The notes below the pieces were generated by a model. The model saw only the letters and a list, made by a program, of their open reading frames with translations. It searched no databases and was not told where the DNA came from. The position numbers were made by a program, and so were the translations under genes. DNA of 64,000 nt from Legionella donaldsonii (GTDB lineage Bacteria > Pseudomonadota > Gammaproteobacteria > Legionellales > Legionellaceae), in assembly GCF_900452385.1 (NCBI RefSeq), contig NZ_UGOA01000001.1, positions 1,435,501-1,499,500 of the forward strand, in the 5' to 3' direction. Positions 40,382 to 50,266 of this stretch are shown piece by piece (within the stretch, counting starts at the first letter, position 1; each line of letters opens with the position of its first letter).

Positions 40382-43300
40382 ATGCTTGAACGCTACTCAG
40401 CACAATTTCCGCAAGGTACACGTGCGCAGATTAACAAAGCGTATCGGATTGACGAATTAACATTAATGACCGAGCTTATCGAGAAAGCAGCATTAAGTAG
40501 TGAGCAAGTTGTTGCTATTCGCAATACGGCAACCCATTTAGTTGAACAGGTTCGTTCGGAGCGTAAGAAAAGTACAGGGATTGATTCCTTTTTGACACAG
40601 TATTCTCTTAGCAGCGATGAAGGGATTGCACTGATGTGTTTGGCGGAAGCGTTATTACGTGTGCCCGACAATGCCACTATCGACAGTTTAATAAAAGACA
40701 AGCTCACAACAGCTGACTGGAAGGCACACCGAGGCCAAAGTGATTCCTTTTTTGTTAATGCAACAACCTGGGCTTTGATGCTAACTGGGAAGGTTTTAAC
40801 CCCGGAGCGCGCTGACTCCGTGTTAAGTAAGGCTGTATTCAAATTAATTAACCGCAGCGGTGAAGGGGTTGTGCGTAAGGCTGTTGATAAAGCAATGCGT
40901 ATTATGAGTAAACAATTTGTAACCGGTCGAACGATCAAGGAAGCATTGTCTCGAGCAAAGAAAAAAGAAGCGATAGGGTACCGCTATTCCTATGATATGT
41001 TAGGCGAAGCAGCACTCACTGCTGTCGATGCGGATCGCTATTTCACTGCTTATAAAGAAGCTATTGAAGCAATAGGGAATAGCGTGGATGAGCGTACGAA
41101 TGTTTATCAGCGCGCAGGCATTTCAATAAAACTTTCTGCGTTACATCCGCGTTATCAAGAAGCAAAGCGTGCGCGAGTTATGGATGAGTTATCTCCGAAG
41201 CTCTTGGCGCTTGCTCAATTGGCCAAACAATATGATATTGCGCTAACGATTGATGCTGAAGAGTCAGAGCGACTTGATTTATCCCTTGATGTTATTGAAC
41301 GTGTTTTTAGTGATGATAGCTTGTATGGCTGGCATGGGTTTGGAATGGCGGTGCAATCCTATCAGAAACGAGCCTTTTATTTGTTGGATTGGGTGGCTGC
41401 TCTGGCAAGAAGCAATCAGCGACGAATGATGGTTCGTTTGATTAAGGGGGCTTATTGGGACAGTGAGATTAAGAAAACACAAATGCAAGGCTTTTCCGAA
41501 TATCCCGTATTTACCCGCAAAGTATTTACCGATGTGTCGTTTCAAGCCTGTGCTAAAAAATTATTGACAATGACAGATGCTATTTATCCGCAATTTGCTA
41601 CCCATAACGCCTATTCTGTTGCCATGATTTTAAATCTGGTGGGTGATTACCGTGATTTTGAATTTCAATGCCTGCACGGTATGGGTAACGAACTTTATGA
41701 GCAGGTTGTTCCAGCAAATCGTCTTGGTATACCATGCCGAATCTATGCGCCAGTTGGGAGTCACGAAGATTTATTACCCTATCTGGTTCGTCGTTTACTG
41801 GAAAATGGAGCAAATTCTTCTTTTGTAAATCGTATTGTTGATGAAAAAGCGCCAATCAGTACTTTGGTTGAAGATCCGGTAAGTAAGGCTAATCACTTAC
41901 TGAGTAAGATAAACCAAAATATTCCTTTACCAGCGTCCATTTTCTTACCGGAAAGAAAAAATTCCGCCGGTTTTGATTTTTCTGATCGGGAATCAGTAGC
42001 CGCCTTACAACAGCTCTATATGAATATGGATCTGGCCCATTGGCAGGCCAACCCTATTATAGCAGGTAGGCAGGGTGGTGAAGTTGATAGAAGTGTAACG
42101 TCACCACAAAACCCAGGACAATTGATTGGTAGGGTAAGTGATGCTACGTTACAGGATATCGATTGGGCTTTATCCCAGGGAGAACGGGCTTTCCCGGCGT
42201 GGAGTAATAGACCGGTTAGTGAACGAGCCGCTTGTCTTGAGCGCTTTGCCAATCTTTTAGAAGAAAATATGCCAGAATTGCTTGCTATGGCTTGTTTAGA
42301 GGCAGGTAAGACCTGGAGTGATGGTGTAGCGGAAGTGCGTGAGGCAGTAGATTTTTGTCGTTACTATGCCATGATGGCTGAAAAACTAATGGCTAAACCT
42401 GTACGCCTTCATGGCTATACAGGAGAATTAAACGAGCTCAGCCTACATGGTCGAGGTGTTGTTTTATGCATTAGTCCATGGAATTTTCCTTTAGCTATCT
42501 TTACCGGCCAAGTTGTTGCCGCCTTGGTAACCGGGAATTGTGTGATTGCCAAACCAGCTGAGCAAACATCCTTAATTGCTGCTTTCGCAGTGAAACTGAT
42601 GCACCAAGCCGGTATTCCAGTTGATGTTGTACAATTATTACCAGGTAATGGTGAAGCAGTGGGAGCTCCCCTGGTGGCGGATCGCCGTATAAAAGGGGTA
42701 ATTTTTACTGGCTCAACACAAACAGCAGAAAGTATTAATAAAATTTTAGCGGTTCGTGGTGGAGAAATTATTCCTTTGATTGCTGAGACAGGTGGTCAAA
42801 ATGCTATGATTGTTGATTCGTCTGCTTTGTTAGAACAAGTGGTTGTTGACACAATTGCGTCAGCTTTTGGTAGTGCGGGACAGCGTTGTTCGGCTTTACG
42901 GGTTTTATATGTGCAAGAAGAAGTCTATCCACGTATACTCGAACTGCTCAAAGGGGCGATGGCTGAACTGCAAGTTGGTGATCCACGTTGGCTTGCTACG
43001 GATGTAGGACCTGTAATTGATAGTGAAGCTTTGGCTGGATTAAAAGCCCATGTGGTCGCTATGCAACAAAATTATGAGATTATTTATCAATGCAAGCTGC
43101 CGGAAGAATGCGAAACAGGTTATTTCATGCCGCCTACGGCGATTGCTATTGATAATATAGCTGCTCTTAAAAAGGAAGTTTTTGGACCAGTGCTCCATGT
43201 CATTAGTTATAAGCGTAAAGCGTTAGACAATGTTATCGAACAGATTAATAGTACTGGCTATGGTTTAACTTTGGGAATACATAGCAGAATCAGTCAAACG

Positions 43301-43531
43301 GTTGAATATATCCGACAACGAGTGCAAGTTGGGAACTGTTATGTTAACCGTAATATGATCGGTGCTGTGGTTGGTTTGCAACCTTTTGGTGGTGAAGGCC
43401 TTTCCGGTACGGGACCTAAGGCAGGGGGGCCACATTATTTATTGCGTTTATGTCATGAGCGAACTTACACAGTAGATACCACTGCAGCAGGAGGTAACGC
43501 CAGTTTGATGTCGATTCCTGAAGGGATTTAG
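40382..43531 (+). CDS. putA: Bifunctional proline dehydrogenase / P5C dehydrogenase
   Basis: PutA oxidises proline to glutamate in two steps. This 1049-residue protein has the FAD-binding barrel (RLIKGAYWDSEIKKTQ, HNAYSVAMIL, CRIYAPVGSHEDLLPYLVRRLLENGANSSF) in the first half. The aldehyde dehydrogenase domain follows, with SPWNFPLAIFTGQV, ETGGQNAMIV and the catalytic Cys in SAGQRCSALR. The N-terminal ribbon-helix-helix DNA-binding domain of E. coli PutA is missing, so it is a short type A PutA with no self-repressor function. The ATG at 40382 has TTGGAGG upstream. Confidence 0.95.
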   Translation: MLERYSAQFPQGTRAQINKAYRIDELTLMTELIEKAALSSEQVVAIRNTATHLVEQVRSERKKSTGIDSFLTQYSLSSDEGIALMCLAEALLRVPDNATIDSLIKDKLTTADWKAHRGQSDSFFVNATTWALMLTGKVLTPERADSVLSKAVFKLINRSGEGVVRKAVDKAMRIMSKQFVTGRTIKEALSRAKKKEAIGYRYSYDMLGEAALTAVDADRYFTAYKEAIEAIGNSVDERTNVYQRAGISIKLSALHPRYQEAKRARVMDELSPKLLALAQLAKQYDIALTIDAEESERLDLSLDVIERVFSDDSLYGWHGFGMAVQSYQKRAFYLLDWVAALARSNQRRMMVRLIKGAYWDSEIKKTQMQGFSEYPVFTRKVFTDVSFQACAKKLLTMTDAIYPQFATHNAYSVAMILNLVGDYRDFEFQCLHGMGNELYEQVVPANRLGIPCRIYAPVGSHEDLLPYLVRRLLENGANSSFVNRIVDEKAPISTLVEDPVSKANHLLSKINQNIPLPASIFLPERKNSAGFDFSDRESVAALQQLYMNMDLAHWQANPIIAGRQGGEVDRSVTSPQNPGQLIGRVSDATLQDIDWALSQGERAFPAWSNRPVSERAACLERFANLLEENMPELLAMACLEAGKTWSDGVAEVREAVDFCRYYAMMAEKLMAKPVRLHGYTGELNELSLHGRGVVLCISPWNFPLAIFTGQVVAALVTGNCVIAKPAEQTSLIAAFAVKLMHQAGIPVDVVQLLPGNGEAVGAPLVADRRIKGVIFTGSTQTAESINKILAVRGGEIIPLIAETGGQNAMIVDSSALLEQVVVDTIASAFGSAGQRCSALRVLYVQEEVYPRILELLKGAMAELQVGDPRWLATDVGPVIDSEALAGLKAHVVAMQQNYEIIYQCKLPEECETGYFMPPTAIAIDNIAALKKEVFGPVLHVISYKRKALDNVIEQINSTGYGLTLGIHSRISQTVEYIRQRVQVGNCYVNRNMIGAVVGLQPFGGEGLSGTGPKAGGPHYLLRLCHERTYTVDTTAAGGNASLMSIPEGI

Positions 43532-43554
43532 CTTTTTATACTCATAAAAATAAT

Positions 43555-43663
43555 GTCATTCCCGCATAGGCGGGAATCCACCTTACAAAAGAGCCAGGTA
43601 GTCTGTTTGCTTGTAAACAGGCTACGGCGGTTTGATGTCCGTGCAGCAAGGCGCAGAAATGAC
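43555..43663. repeat. MITE-like repeat with dRS3-type core
   Basis: The element starts GTCATT and ends AATGAC. Its left part has ATTCCC-N8-GGGAAT (43558-43577), the core known from neisserial dRS3 repeats and similar repeats in many Proteobacteria. The centre has a second hairpin, gtagtctgttt with aaacaggctac. A minus-strand frame through it reads WIPAYAGMT, the familiar translation of this repeat. It lies between putA and a convergent permease gene. Confidence 0.75.
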
Positions 43664-43671
43664 GGTCATCG

Positions 43672-45084
43672 CTAGTCAATATAATGGTTGGGATGGGTTT
43701 TATCAAACGCCTCATCGTGTTTTTTAGCAAACCACCAGGGCAGTGCCACAAAGACAAATAAACCGCCACATAAAAACATTTCAAAAAAGAAAATATTATT
43801 AATTGGAATTTGTGTAGGTGGTACAAAACCTATAACCATTGCAGCAAGGCAACAAATAAGCCCAATACCAGCGACTAACCACATCACCAGGTTTCCTCCG
43901 GGTATTTTATAGCTGCGTGGTTGATCTGGTTTGCTGTAACGCAATTTTATTGCTGCAGCGAACATGAAAATATACACTAATAAAGCCATTTGGGCACTGA
44001 GATCGCTCAGTAGCCAATAAGCGGCATTAATTGAATCCAGTAAGATGAATACAGAGCTTAAAAGAGTAAAAATAATACCCTGGGTAATTAAAATAGCGAC
44101 AGGAGCTCCATAGCGGTTAACCTTGGCAAATAGTTGCGGTAGAGAACCATCGAGTGCAGAGACCAGTAACCCTTTAGTTGGACCAATAATCCATGCTGAT
44201 ACACCACTTAAGCCACCGAGAATAATGAACACAGCAATCAACGGAGTCATCCAGGGCATATGGTAAGAATCAAAGAATATGGCATAGGCATCAATCAAGC
44301 CGGAAACCACACTTAATTGATGATTAGGTACTACAAGAACAATAGCCAGGGAGCCACCTACGAGGGTGGCGAAAATAAGAATAGCTGAATACAAAATGGC
44401 GCGAGGGTAATCGCGTTGGGGGTTTTTAACTTCTTCTGCATGTACAGCAGACATTTCCATCCCGAGTAGGCCAAATAATACAGCTGAAAAAAGAGATAAA
44501 TTTCCTATCGAACTGAAATCCGGGATCCAGGATGAGGGCATATCTGTAGTAAGCGGGCGGCCTTGAAAAAACCAAATAGCTCCTAAAAGGCTGATACCCA
44601 CCATAGGCAAAATCGTACCAAGACTAGCACCAATAATACTAACGATACTGGATAGTCTCATACCAAAACAATTAAGTAAGGTAAAAAGCCAAAAAAGGCT
44701 CAACACAGTAATAAGAAGATAGGCTTTATTATTAGCAAGCTGAGGTGCAAAAAGGTAGGATAAGGTCGCTGCTATAAAAGCGAGAATGGTTGGATACCAG
44801 ACCACATTATAAATCCATTGCAGCCAAATGGTAATAAAGCCAGCACGACGACCAAATGCTTCACGTACCCAAACATAAAGGCCGCCTGTATTGGGATAAG
44901 CTGTTGCTAATTCAGCGGCAACCAGAGCAATAGGAATAAAAAAAGTGATTGCCGCAACTAAATAATAAGTGACTAAAGGCAGGCCTAATTTTGCACTGAT
45001 AGGAAGCGTGCGCAAACTATCAACTGCAATCACATTAATCATAACTAGAGAAAAAACCGACAAAACTTTTTTAGAAGAACGCAT
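43672..45084 (-). CDS. APC family amino-acid permease
   Basis: This is an inner-membrane protein of 470 residues with about 12 hydrophobic segments. The N-terminal INVIAVDSLRTLPISAKLGLPLVTYY and ELATAYPNTGGLYVWVREAFG match the glutamate/GABA-antiporter branch of the APC superfamily. Substrate cannot be fixed; with putA next door and the ast operon nearby, an amino-acid uptake role is likely. AAGGA precedes the ATG. Confidence 0.85.
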   Translation of the reverse strand: MRSSKKVLSVFSLVMINVIAVDSLRTLPISAKLGLPLVTYYLVAAITFFIPIALVAAELATAYPNTGGLYVWVREAFGRRAGFITIWLQWIYNVVWYPTILAFIAATLSYLFAPQLANNKAYLLITVLSLFWLFTLLNCFGMRLSSIVSIIGASLGTILPMVGISLLGAIWFFQGRPLTTDMPSSWIPDFSSIGNLSLFSAVLFGLLGMEMSAVHAEEVKNPQRDYPRAILYSAILIFATLVGGSLAIVLVVPNHQLSVVSGLIDAYAIFFDSYHMPWMTPLIAVFIILGGLSGVSAWIIGPTKGLLVSALDGSLPQLFAKVNRYGAPVAILITQGIIFTLLSSVFILLDSINAAYWLLSDLSAQMALLVYIFMFAAAIKLRYSKPDQPRSYKIPGGNLVMWLVAGIGLICCLAAMVIGFVPPTQIPINNIFFFEMFLCGGLFVFVALPWWFAKKHDEAFDKTHPNHYID

Positions 45085-45231
45085 GCGGGGTCCTTAGTGG
45101 ATGCAGCTTAAGACAATTGGCGGTGTCTGATCATGCAGAATAAATAGGTAAAATTTGTAAGCGGGGAAATTTAGCAGTTTACCTTTATAAAATCAATCTG
45201 CACAGCCTTTGGAAACCCATAAAAGGGCTTT

Positions 45232-45264
45232 GGGACTGCGGAATTTATCAGGCTCCACAGTCCC
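45232..45264 (-). terminator. acnA terminator
   Basis: GGGACTGYGGA pairs with TCCRCAGTCCC across an 11-nt loop immediately downstream of the acnA stop, followed on the minus strand by AAAGCCCTTTTAT. Confidence 0.75.
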
Positions 45265-45271
45265 TGAAAGA

Positions 45272-47944
45272 TCAGATTAAATTGCGTAACACATACTGCA
45301 AGATTCCACCATGACGGTAGTACTCCAATTCATTGGCTGTATCGATACGACAGAGCACCTCTACTTTGTTTTCACTACCATCTTGTCGTGCGATAACCAT
45401 GGTTAGTTTTTCTCCAGGTTTTAGTGAGTCATCAACAGCAATGCTGATTCGCTCGGAACCATTAAGTTGTAAAGTCTTTCTTGTTGTATCCCCTTGGAAT
45501 TGCAGGGGCAGCACACCCATACCAATCAGGTTGGAACGGTGGATGCGTTCGAAGCTCTCAGCAATTACTGCTTTGACACCCAGGAGGTTTGTCCCTTTTG
45601 CTGCCCAATCCCGTGATGAGCCTGTACCGTATTCTTTCCCAGCGATAACTACAAGCTGTTGATGTTCTTTTTGATACAGCATGGAGGCATCATAGATTGA
45701 CATGATTTTGTCTGAAGGGATGTGGCGAGTAACACCGCCTTCAACCTCAGGGGTCATTTCATTGCGAATGCGGATATTGGCGAAAGTGCCTCGCATCATG
45801 ACCTCATGATTGCCGCGGCGTGAGCCATAAGAATTAAAGTCAGCCTCACTAACCCCTTTGGATTTCAGGTATAAGCCGGCAGGGGAGTTTGCTTTAATTG
45901 AGCCGGCAGGCGAAATATGATCAGTAGTAATCGAGTCGCCTAAAAGCGCCAAGACATAAGCTTTAGTTACTGGCTTAATTGCCTGTGGTTTGGCTGAAAG
46001 ATTTTCAAAAAAGGGCGGATGCTGGATATAGGTAGAATTGGCATCCCAATTATAAGTAGATCCACTACTTGTTTTAATCGCTTGCCAGTGCTCATCACCT
46101 TGAAATACTTCAGCATATTCCTTGCGGAACATACTACCCGTTACTTTAGCAACCTCTATAGCAACTTCAACATTGGTTGGCCAGATGTCTTTGAGAAATA
46201 CATTGTTACCTTGAGTATCTTTGCCAAGAGGATCTTTGCTGAGATCAATGCAAGTGGTTCCACTTAACGCATAAGCGACAACTAGTGGAGGTGATGCCAG
46301 CCAGTTTGCTCGTACCTGCGGATGGACTCTGCCTTCAAAGTTACGATTGCCAGAAAGAACGGAGCAGACCACCAGATCGTTATCAGTCACACAATGCGCA
46401 ATGTCATCAGGCAAAGGACCTGAATTACCAATACAGGTCGTACAACCATAACCCACTAGGTTGAAACCAAGTTTATCTAAATAAGTTTGTAAACCAGCAT
46501 GTTGTAAATAATCGGTAACTACTTTGGAGCCAGGAGCTAACGATGATTTGACCCATGGTTTGCGAGTTAAACCTTTTTCAACCGCTTTTTTAGCCACCAG
46601 CCCTGCTGCCATTAATACACTAGGGTTAGAGGTATTAGTACAACTGGTTATAGCGGCAATAACAACATGCCCATGATGCATTTTAAAGTCTTGATTTTTT
46701 ACGGGAAATGCTTTTTCTTTTTCTTTAGCTTTACCCACTTCTTCCAAAAAGATATCAAACTCATGAGCCAAGGTTTTTAAATTAACCTTATCTTGTGGAC
46801 GCTTAGGGCCAGCTAAGGATGGTTCGACACTTGTTAAATCAAGGTGAAGGGTATCCGTAAAAATGGGATCTTCTGCTTGACTGTCATACCATAAGCCTTG
46901 GGCTTTACTGTAGCTTTCGACTAAAGCAATTGTATGGGCATCTCGTCCAGTTAACTGCAAATAACGTATGGTTTCTTTATCCACTGGGAAAAAGCCACAG
47001 GTGGCGCCATATTCTGGCGCCATATTAGAGATCGTTGCACGGTCAGCGAGAGGTAGATCAGCCAGGCCTGGACCATAGAACTCAACAAATTTTCCTACAA
47101 CGCCTTTTTTACGCAGCATTTGCGTGACAGTCAGTACTAAATCAGTCGCTGTAATACCTTCTTGAAGCTTACCAGTTAATTTAAAACCAATCACTTCAGG
47201 AATCAGCATAGAGACGGGCTGCCCCAGCATGGCGGCTTCTGCTTCGATACCACCAACTCCCCAACCTAATACGCCCAAGCCATTAATCATCGTGGTGTGA
47301 GAGTCAGTACCAACGAGTGTATCAGGATAGGCATATAGAGTGCCGTCATGCTTGCTAGACCATACTGTTTTACCTAGATATTCTAAGTTAACTTGATGGC
47401 AGATACCGGTGCCAGGAGGAACCACCTGAAAGTTAGCAAAGGCCTTTTGACCCCAGCGCAAAAATTCATAGCGTTCCTTATTACGATGAATTTCAATTTC
47501 TGTATTGACCTTAAGTGAATCTGCGCTGGCAAACTTATCCACCATTACAGAATGGTCAATAACTAGATCAACGGGAGAAAGCGGAGAAATTTTCTTGGCA
47601 TCACCACCCATTTTTTCCAAAGCATCACGCATAGCGGCAAGATCAACGACAGCTGGAACACCGGTAAAGTCTTGCATTAACACTCTGGCAGGCCGATAAG
47701 CAATTTCATGGTGAGATGATTTTTTATGTAACCAGTCGGCGATTGCTTTAATGTCGTCTGTGGTTACTGTATGGCCGTCTTCAAAACGCAGTAAATTTTC
47801 AAATAATACTTTAAGAGAGTAGGGTAAGCGGTTAATCCCTTTAAAATGCTTTTTTTCTGCTTCTTTCAGGCTATAGTAGTGATAAGTTTTGCCATCTACT
47901 TGTAATTGGCTCTCAGTCGAGAGGCTATCTTGACCCACTTGCAT
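45272..47944 (-). CDS. acnA: Aconitate hydratase A
   Basis: AcnA isomerises citrate to isocitrate in the TCA cycle. At 890 residues it is full length. The 4Fe-4S cluster Cys residues are in ITSCTNTSNP and GYGCTTCIGNSGPL, and the swivel domain shows GSSRDWAAKGTNLLGVKAVIAESFERIHRSNL. It resembles the IRP1/AcnA type rather than AcnB. The ATG has CGGAGT upstream; it is monocistronic with a terminator on each side. Confidence 0.97.
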   Translation of the reverse strand: MQVGQDSLSTESQLQVDGKTYHYYSLKEAEKKHFKGINRLPYSLKVLFENLLRFEDGHTVTTDDIKAIADWLHKKSSHHEIAYRPARVLMQDFTGVPAVVDLAAMRDALEKMGGDAKKISPLSPVDLVIDHSVMVDKFASADSLKVNTEIEIHRNKERYEFLRWGQKAFANFQVVPPGTGICHQVNLEYLGKTVWSSKHDGTLYAYPDTLVGTDSHTTMINGLGVLGWGVGGIEAEAAMLGQPVSMLIPEVIGFKLTGKLQEGITATDLVLTVTQMLRKKGVVGKFVEFYGPGLADLPLADRATISNMAPEYGATCGFFPVDKETIRYLQLTGRDAHTIALVESYSKAQGLWYDSQAEDPIFTDTLHLDLTSVEPSLAGPKRPQDKVNLKTLAHEFDIFLEEVGKAKEKEKAFPVKNQDFKMHHGHVVIAAITSCTNTSNPSVLMAAGLVAKKAVEKGLTRKPWVKSSLAPGSKVVTDYLQHAGLQTYLDKLGFNLVGYGCTTCIGNSGPLPDDIAHCVTDNDLVVCSVLSGNRNFEGRVHPQVRANWLASPPLVVAYALSGTTCIDLSKDPLGKDTQGNNVFLKDIWPTNVEVAIEVAKVTGSMFRKEYAEVFQGDEHWQAIKTSSGSTYNWDANSTYIQHPPFFENLSAKPQAIKPVTKAYVLALLGDSITTDHISPAGSIKANSPAGLYLKSKGVSEADFNSYGSRRGNHEVMMRGTFANIRIRNEMTPEVEGGVTRHIPSDKIMSIYDASMLYQKEHQQLVVIAGKEYGTGSSRDWAAKGTNLLGVKAVIAESFERIHRSNLIGMGVLPLQFQGDTTRKTLQLNGSERISIAVDDSLKPGEKLTMVIARQDGSENKVEVLCRIDTANELEYYRHGGILQYVLRNLI

Positions 47945-48040
47945 ATACTGACTCCGTTGAGTTCAAAACAGTAATGATAGCTGAAATTCAGCAAAGTTTC
48001 ATGAGGCTAAGGGGGCTAATTAACTTTTCTTTATACGTAA

Positions 48041-48071
48041 AAAATGGCACTGACCAAATCGTGCCACTTTT
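48041..48071 (-). terminator. Terminator of the 210-residue unknown gene
   Basis: TGGCAC (48045-48050) pairs with GTGCCA (48061-48066), and on the minus strand a run of six T follows. It separates the unknown gene from acnA. Confidence 0.75.
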
Positions 48072-48127
48072 CGTTCCAAGGCTAATTTTTCATACGGTAA
48101 CAAGACATGCTTGAGCATAGCTCTGTG

Positions 48128-48760
48128 TTAGCCCATGAATGGCATGCTTGCTTGCTGTCCATCAGCAGAGACTTTATCTCCTGTTGGTACAGGATGGACT
48201 AAAGCAGTCACTGTGGCAAACAAGGCTCGTTCTTCCTGTTGAACTTCAAGTTTATTCGCGTTTGTTTCCGCAATAACATAAAAGAGAGCAGGGGCTAAAA
48301 TGAAAATAGCAATGCCTAGCAGAATGAGGCCGGCCGTTAGATCAAAGGGCAGGGCAATTAAACTGCAGACAAGCATCGTAGTACTCATTTGGGTTAGCTT
48401 AGTCATCACATTGTCCATAAAAGTGTAAGAATATTGTCCTTTCTCGCCACCAATGTGGTAATAATTGGGTGATTTATGGTAATTCCTTACCAGGGTTTGC
48501 TGCTCAGCTGGGGTATCGATACAGCCTGTCAATGTCTCGGCAAAAAGAAAGTAAGAGCAAATCAATTTTTCTTTTGTTGTTTGGTTGTCGGCCTGTGCAA
48601 TTTGTTGTCGGATAACAAGTTGCTTTTCCTTGAGCTGGTTAATGACAGGTTGCCAATTTATAACGTATTGATAAGCCTGCAATTTTTGGAAGGCCTCAAC
48701 TAAAAGCTTTTGCGCATCGTCTTCAGTTTTTTGTGGTCTTGCTCTAAAAAAATATCCCAT
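48128..48760 (-). CDS. Unknown protein with a membrane hairpin
   Basis: I do not recognise this 210-residue protein. The first 75 residues look helical and may form a coiled coil (QKLLVEAFQKLQAYQYV, QPVINQLKEKQLVIRQQIAQ). A middle segment has YHKSPNYYHIGGEKGQYSYTF. Two hydrophobic stretches near residues 128-168 would form a membrane hairpin (TTMLVCSLIALPF and GLILLGIAIFILAPALFYVI), and the tail is short and soluble. The layout is common among Legionella accessory and secreted proteins, so a Dot/Icm effector is possible but unsupported. It is monocistronic. Confidence 0.7.
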   Translation of the reverse strand: MGYFFRARPQKTEDDAQKLLVEAFQKLQAYQYVINWQPVINQLKEKQLVIRQQIAQADNQTTKEKLICSYFLFAETLTGCIDTPAEQQTLVRNYHKSPNYYHIGGEKGQYSYTFMDNVMTKLTQMSTTMLVCSLIALPFDLTAGLILLGIAIFILAPALFYVIAETNANKLEVQQEERALFATVTALVHPVPTGDKVSADGQQASMPFMG

Positions 48761-48959
48761 GAGTATCTCGCAATGAATTTTAACTCAAGCAGATTAGCAT
48801 GTTCAAACAATAGTCAAAATGAGCTATTAGCATAATTTACAGCCAGGTAATAACTTTTAACTAGTCCTTGACGTTCGAGGTGGGGCGGAAAAGAAAGTTA
48901 CTATTTGAAAAACTGGTATGCATTTTGCTAACTAATGTAAGATTACAGGGAGTTTGCCC

Positions 48960-50222
48960 ATGGTTGATTTAATCCAGTTAGCCTCTATACAACCAGCTGC
49001 CAAAGAACTTCAGTTGGCCTGTGAAAATGATGCAATAGAGGGTGATAAAAGCGTGCAAGATAGTACGGCATTTATGGCTATTTTAGAACCCTTATTGCTT
49101 GATGAAGTTAATGAATCAAGTGTGATAGGTCGAGGAAAAAATATTAAACAACAAGAAAAAGCGAGTACTGAATCTCCTGAGCAAATTGAATTGTGTAATA
49201 TAGTAGAATTTTGTGAAAATGGTTATAAGAATCAAACCATTGACGAAGAAAAATCAATTGAAACAGCAAATAAAATAAACGACCACAAAGACGAACTCGA
49301 TTTGATAATCGTTGATAACCCACAATTAGCTTGGTTTAATGCCTCTTCTTTTGAAGCACCTGGGGTGAGTTTGGAACTTTCCCAGGAAGAAGTAGCTGTC
49401 TCTGTTAATCAGCTTATACCGAGCAACCAAAAAGCCTTGACGGGACAGGAAATAGAACAGCCTGCCGTAATAATACCTGAAAGAGTCAACGAGGTAGCAG
49501 AGCAATCCACGGCAGTTAAATTGGATAAGCCAATCACACAAGAGTTGTCGCTTGTAAAGCCAGTTAGTGATTATTCAAGTGATACGACTCATGAGCAGAC
49601 TCTCTTTGAGCAAATTAGGAATTCAGAAAGTAGTATTCCATCAGTAACCTCCGAGAAGGATTTATTAGAATCGGGCTCAGAAGACAGTGAAATGTTCGCG
49701 ATAGAACAACGAAGTGACAAAAATCTGGCAGCTATAATGCCTGTCTTGACTAATCATCCAAATACGCAGACTTCGACTACGGCAACAGTTCCAGCCAAGG
49801 TGATTGAGTTGTCACAGAGCGTCGTGAATCCCGAGTGGGGGGACGAATTTAATCAGCAGATAATTTGGATTGGCCAACAAAAAATTAAAAGTGCGACTAT
49901 AAAATTAAATCCGCAGGAGCTAGGTCCATTGGAGGTCAGCATTAAAGTGGTTAAAGAAGTTGCTACTGTCAATATTACGACTCACTCGGCACCGGTGAGG
50001 GATTTAATTGAACAAGCCCTCCCGCGATTGCGAGATATGATGGCTGAACAAGGTATCAATTTGTCGCAGGTCAATATTGAGTCAAATAATAATCAGAGAC
50101 AACAATCCCCGCAGTACGATGAAGAAAGACGGGTTGATCATGAAATCAACGATGAACAAGCACTTGCCACTACGTCATTAACAGGTAGAGTCAGTAAAAG
50201 CCTTATTGACTATTTTGCTTAA
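48960..50222 (+). CDS. fliK: Flagellar hook-length control protein FliK-like
   Basis: FliK measures hook length and switches the flagellar export gate to filament substrates. This 420-residue protein has a long acidic, low-complexity N-terminal part (about 290 residues, rich in Glu, Ser and Ile) and a C-terminal Flg_hook domain: IKLNPQELGPLEVSIKVVKEVATVNI then HSAPVRDLIEQALPRLRDMMAEQGINLSQVNI. That split is normal for FliK. The ATG at 48960 has AGGGAG upstream. No other flagellar gene is in the window. Confidence 0.85.
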   Translation: MVDLIQLASIQPAAKELQLACENDAIEGDKSVQDSTAFMAILEPLLLDEVNESSVIGRGKNIKQQEKASTESPEQIELCNIVEFCENGYKNQTIDEEKSIETANKINDHKDELDLIIVDNPQLAWFNASSFEAPGVSLELSQEEVAVSVNQLIPSNQKALTGQEIEQPAVIIPERVNEVAEQSTAVKLDKPITQELSLVKPVSDYSSDTTHEQTLFEQIRNSESSIPSVTSEKDLLESGSEDSEMFAIEQRSDKNLAAIMPVLTNHPNTQTSTTATVPAKVIELSQSVVNPEWGDEFNQQIIWIGQQKIKSATIKLNPQELGPLEVSIKVVKEVATVNITTHSAPVRDLIEQALPRLRDMMAEQGINLSQVNIESNNNQRQQSPQYDEERRVDHEINDEQALATTSLTGRVSKSLIDYFA

Positions 50223-50266
50223 AAAATCATTCTTTAAATAATCACATTTTAACGGGGGGTTTAAGC

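Noticed and set aside
43542..43826. A 94-codon minus-strand frame through the repeat at 43555
   Set aside because: It reads WIPAYAGMT from the repeat and overlaps the C-terminal part of the permease; this is a known artefact of this repeat type.
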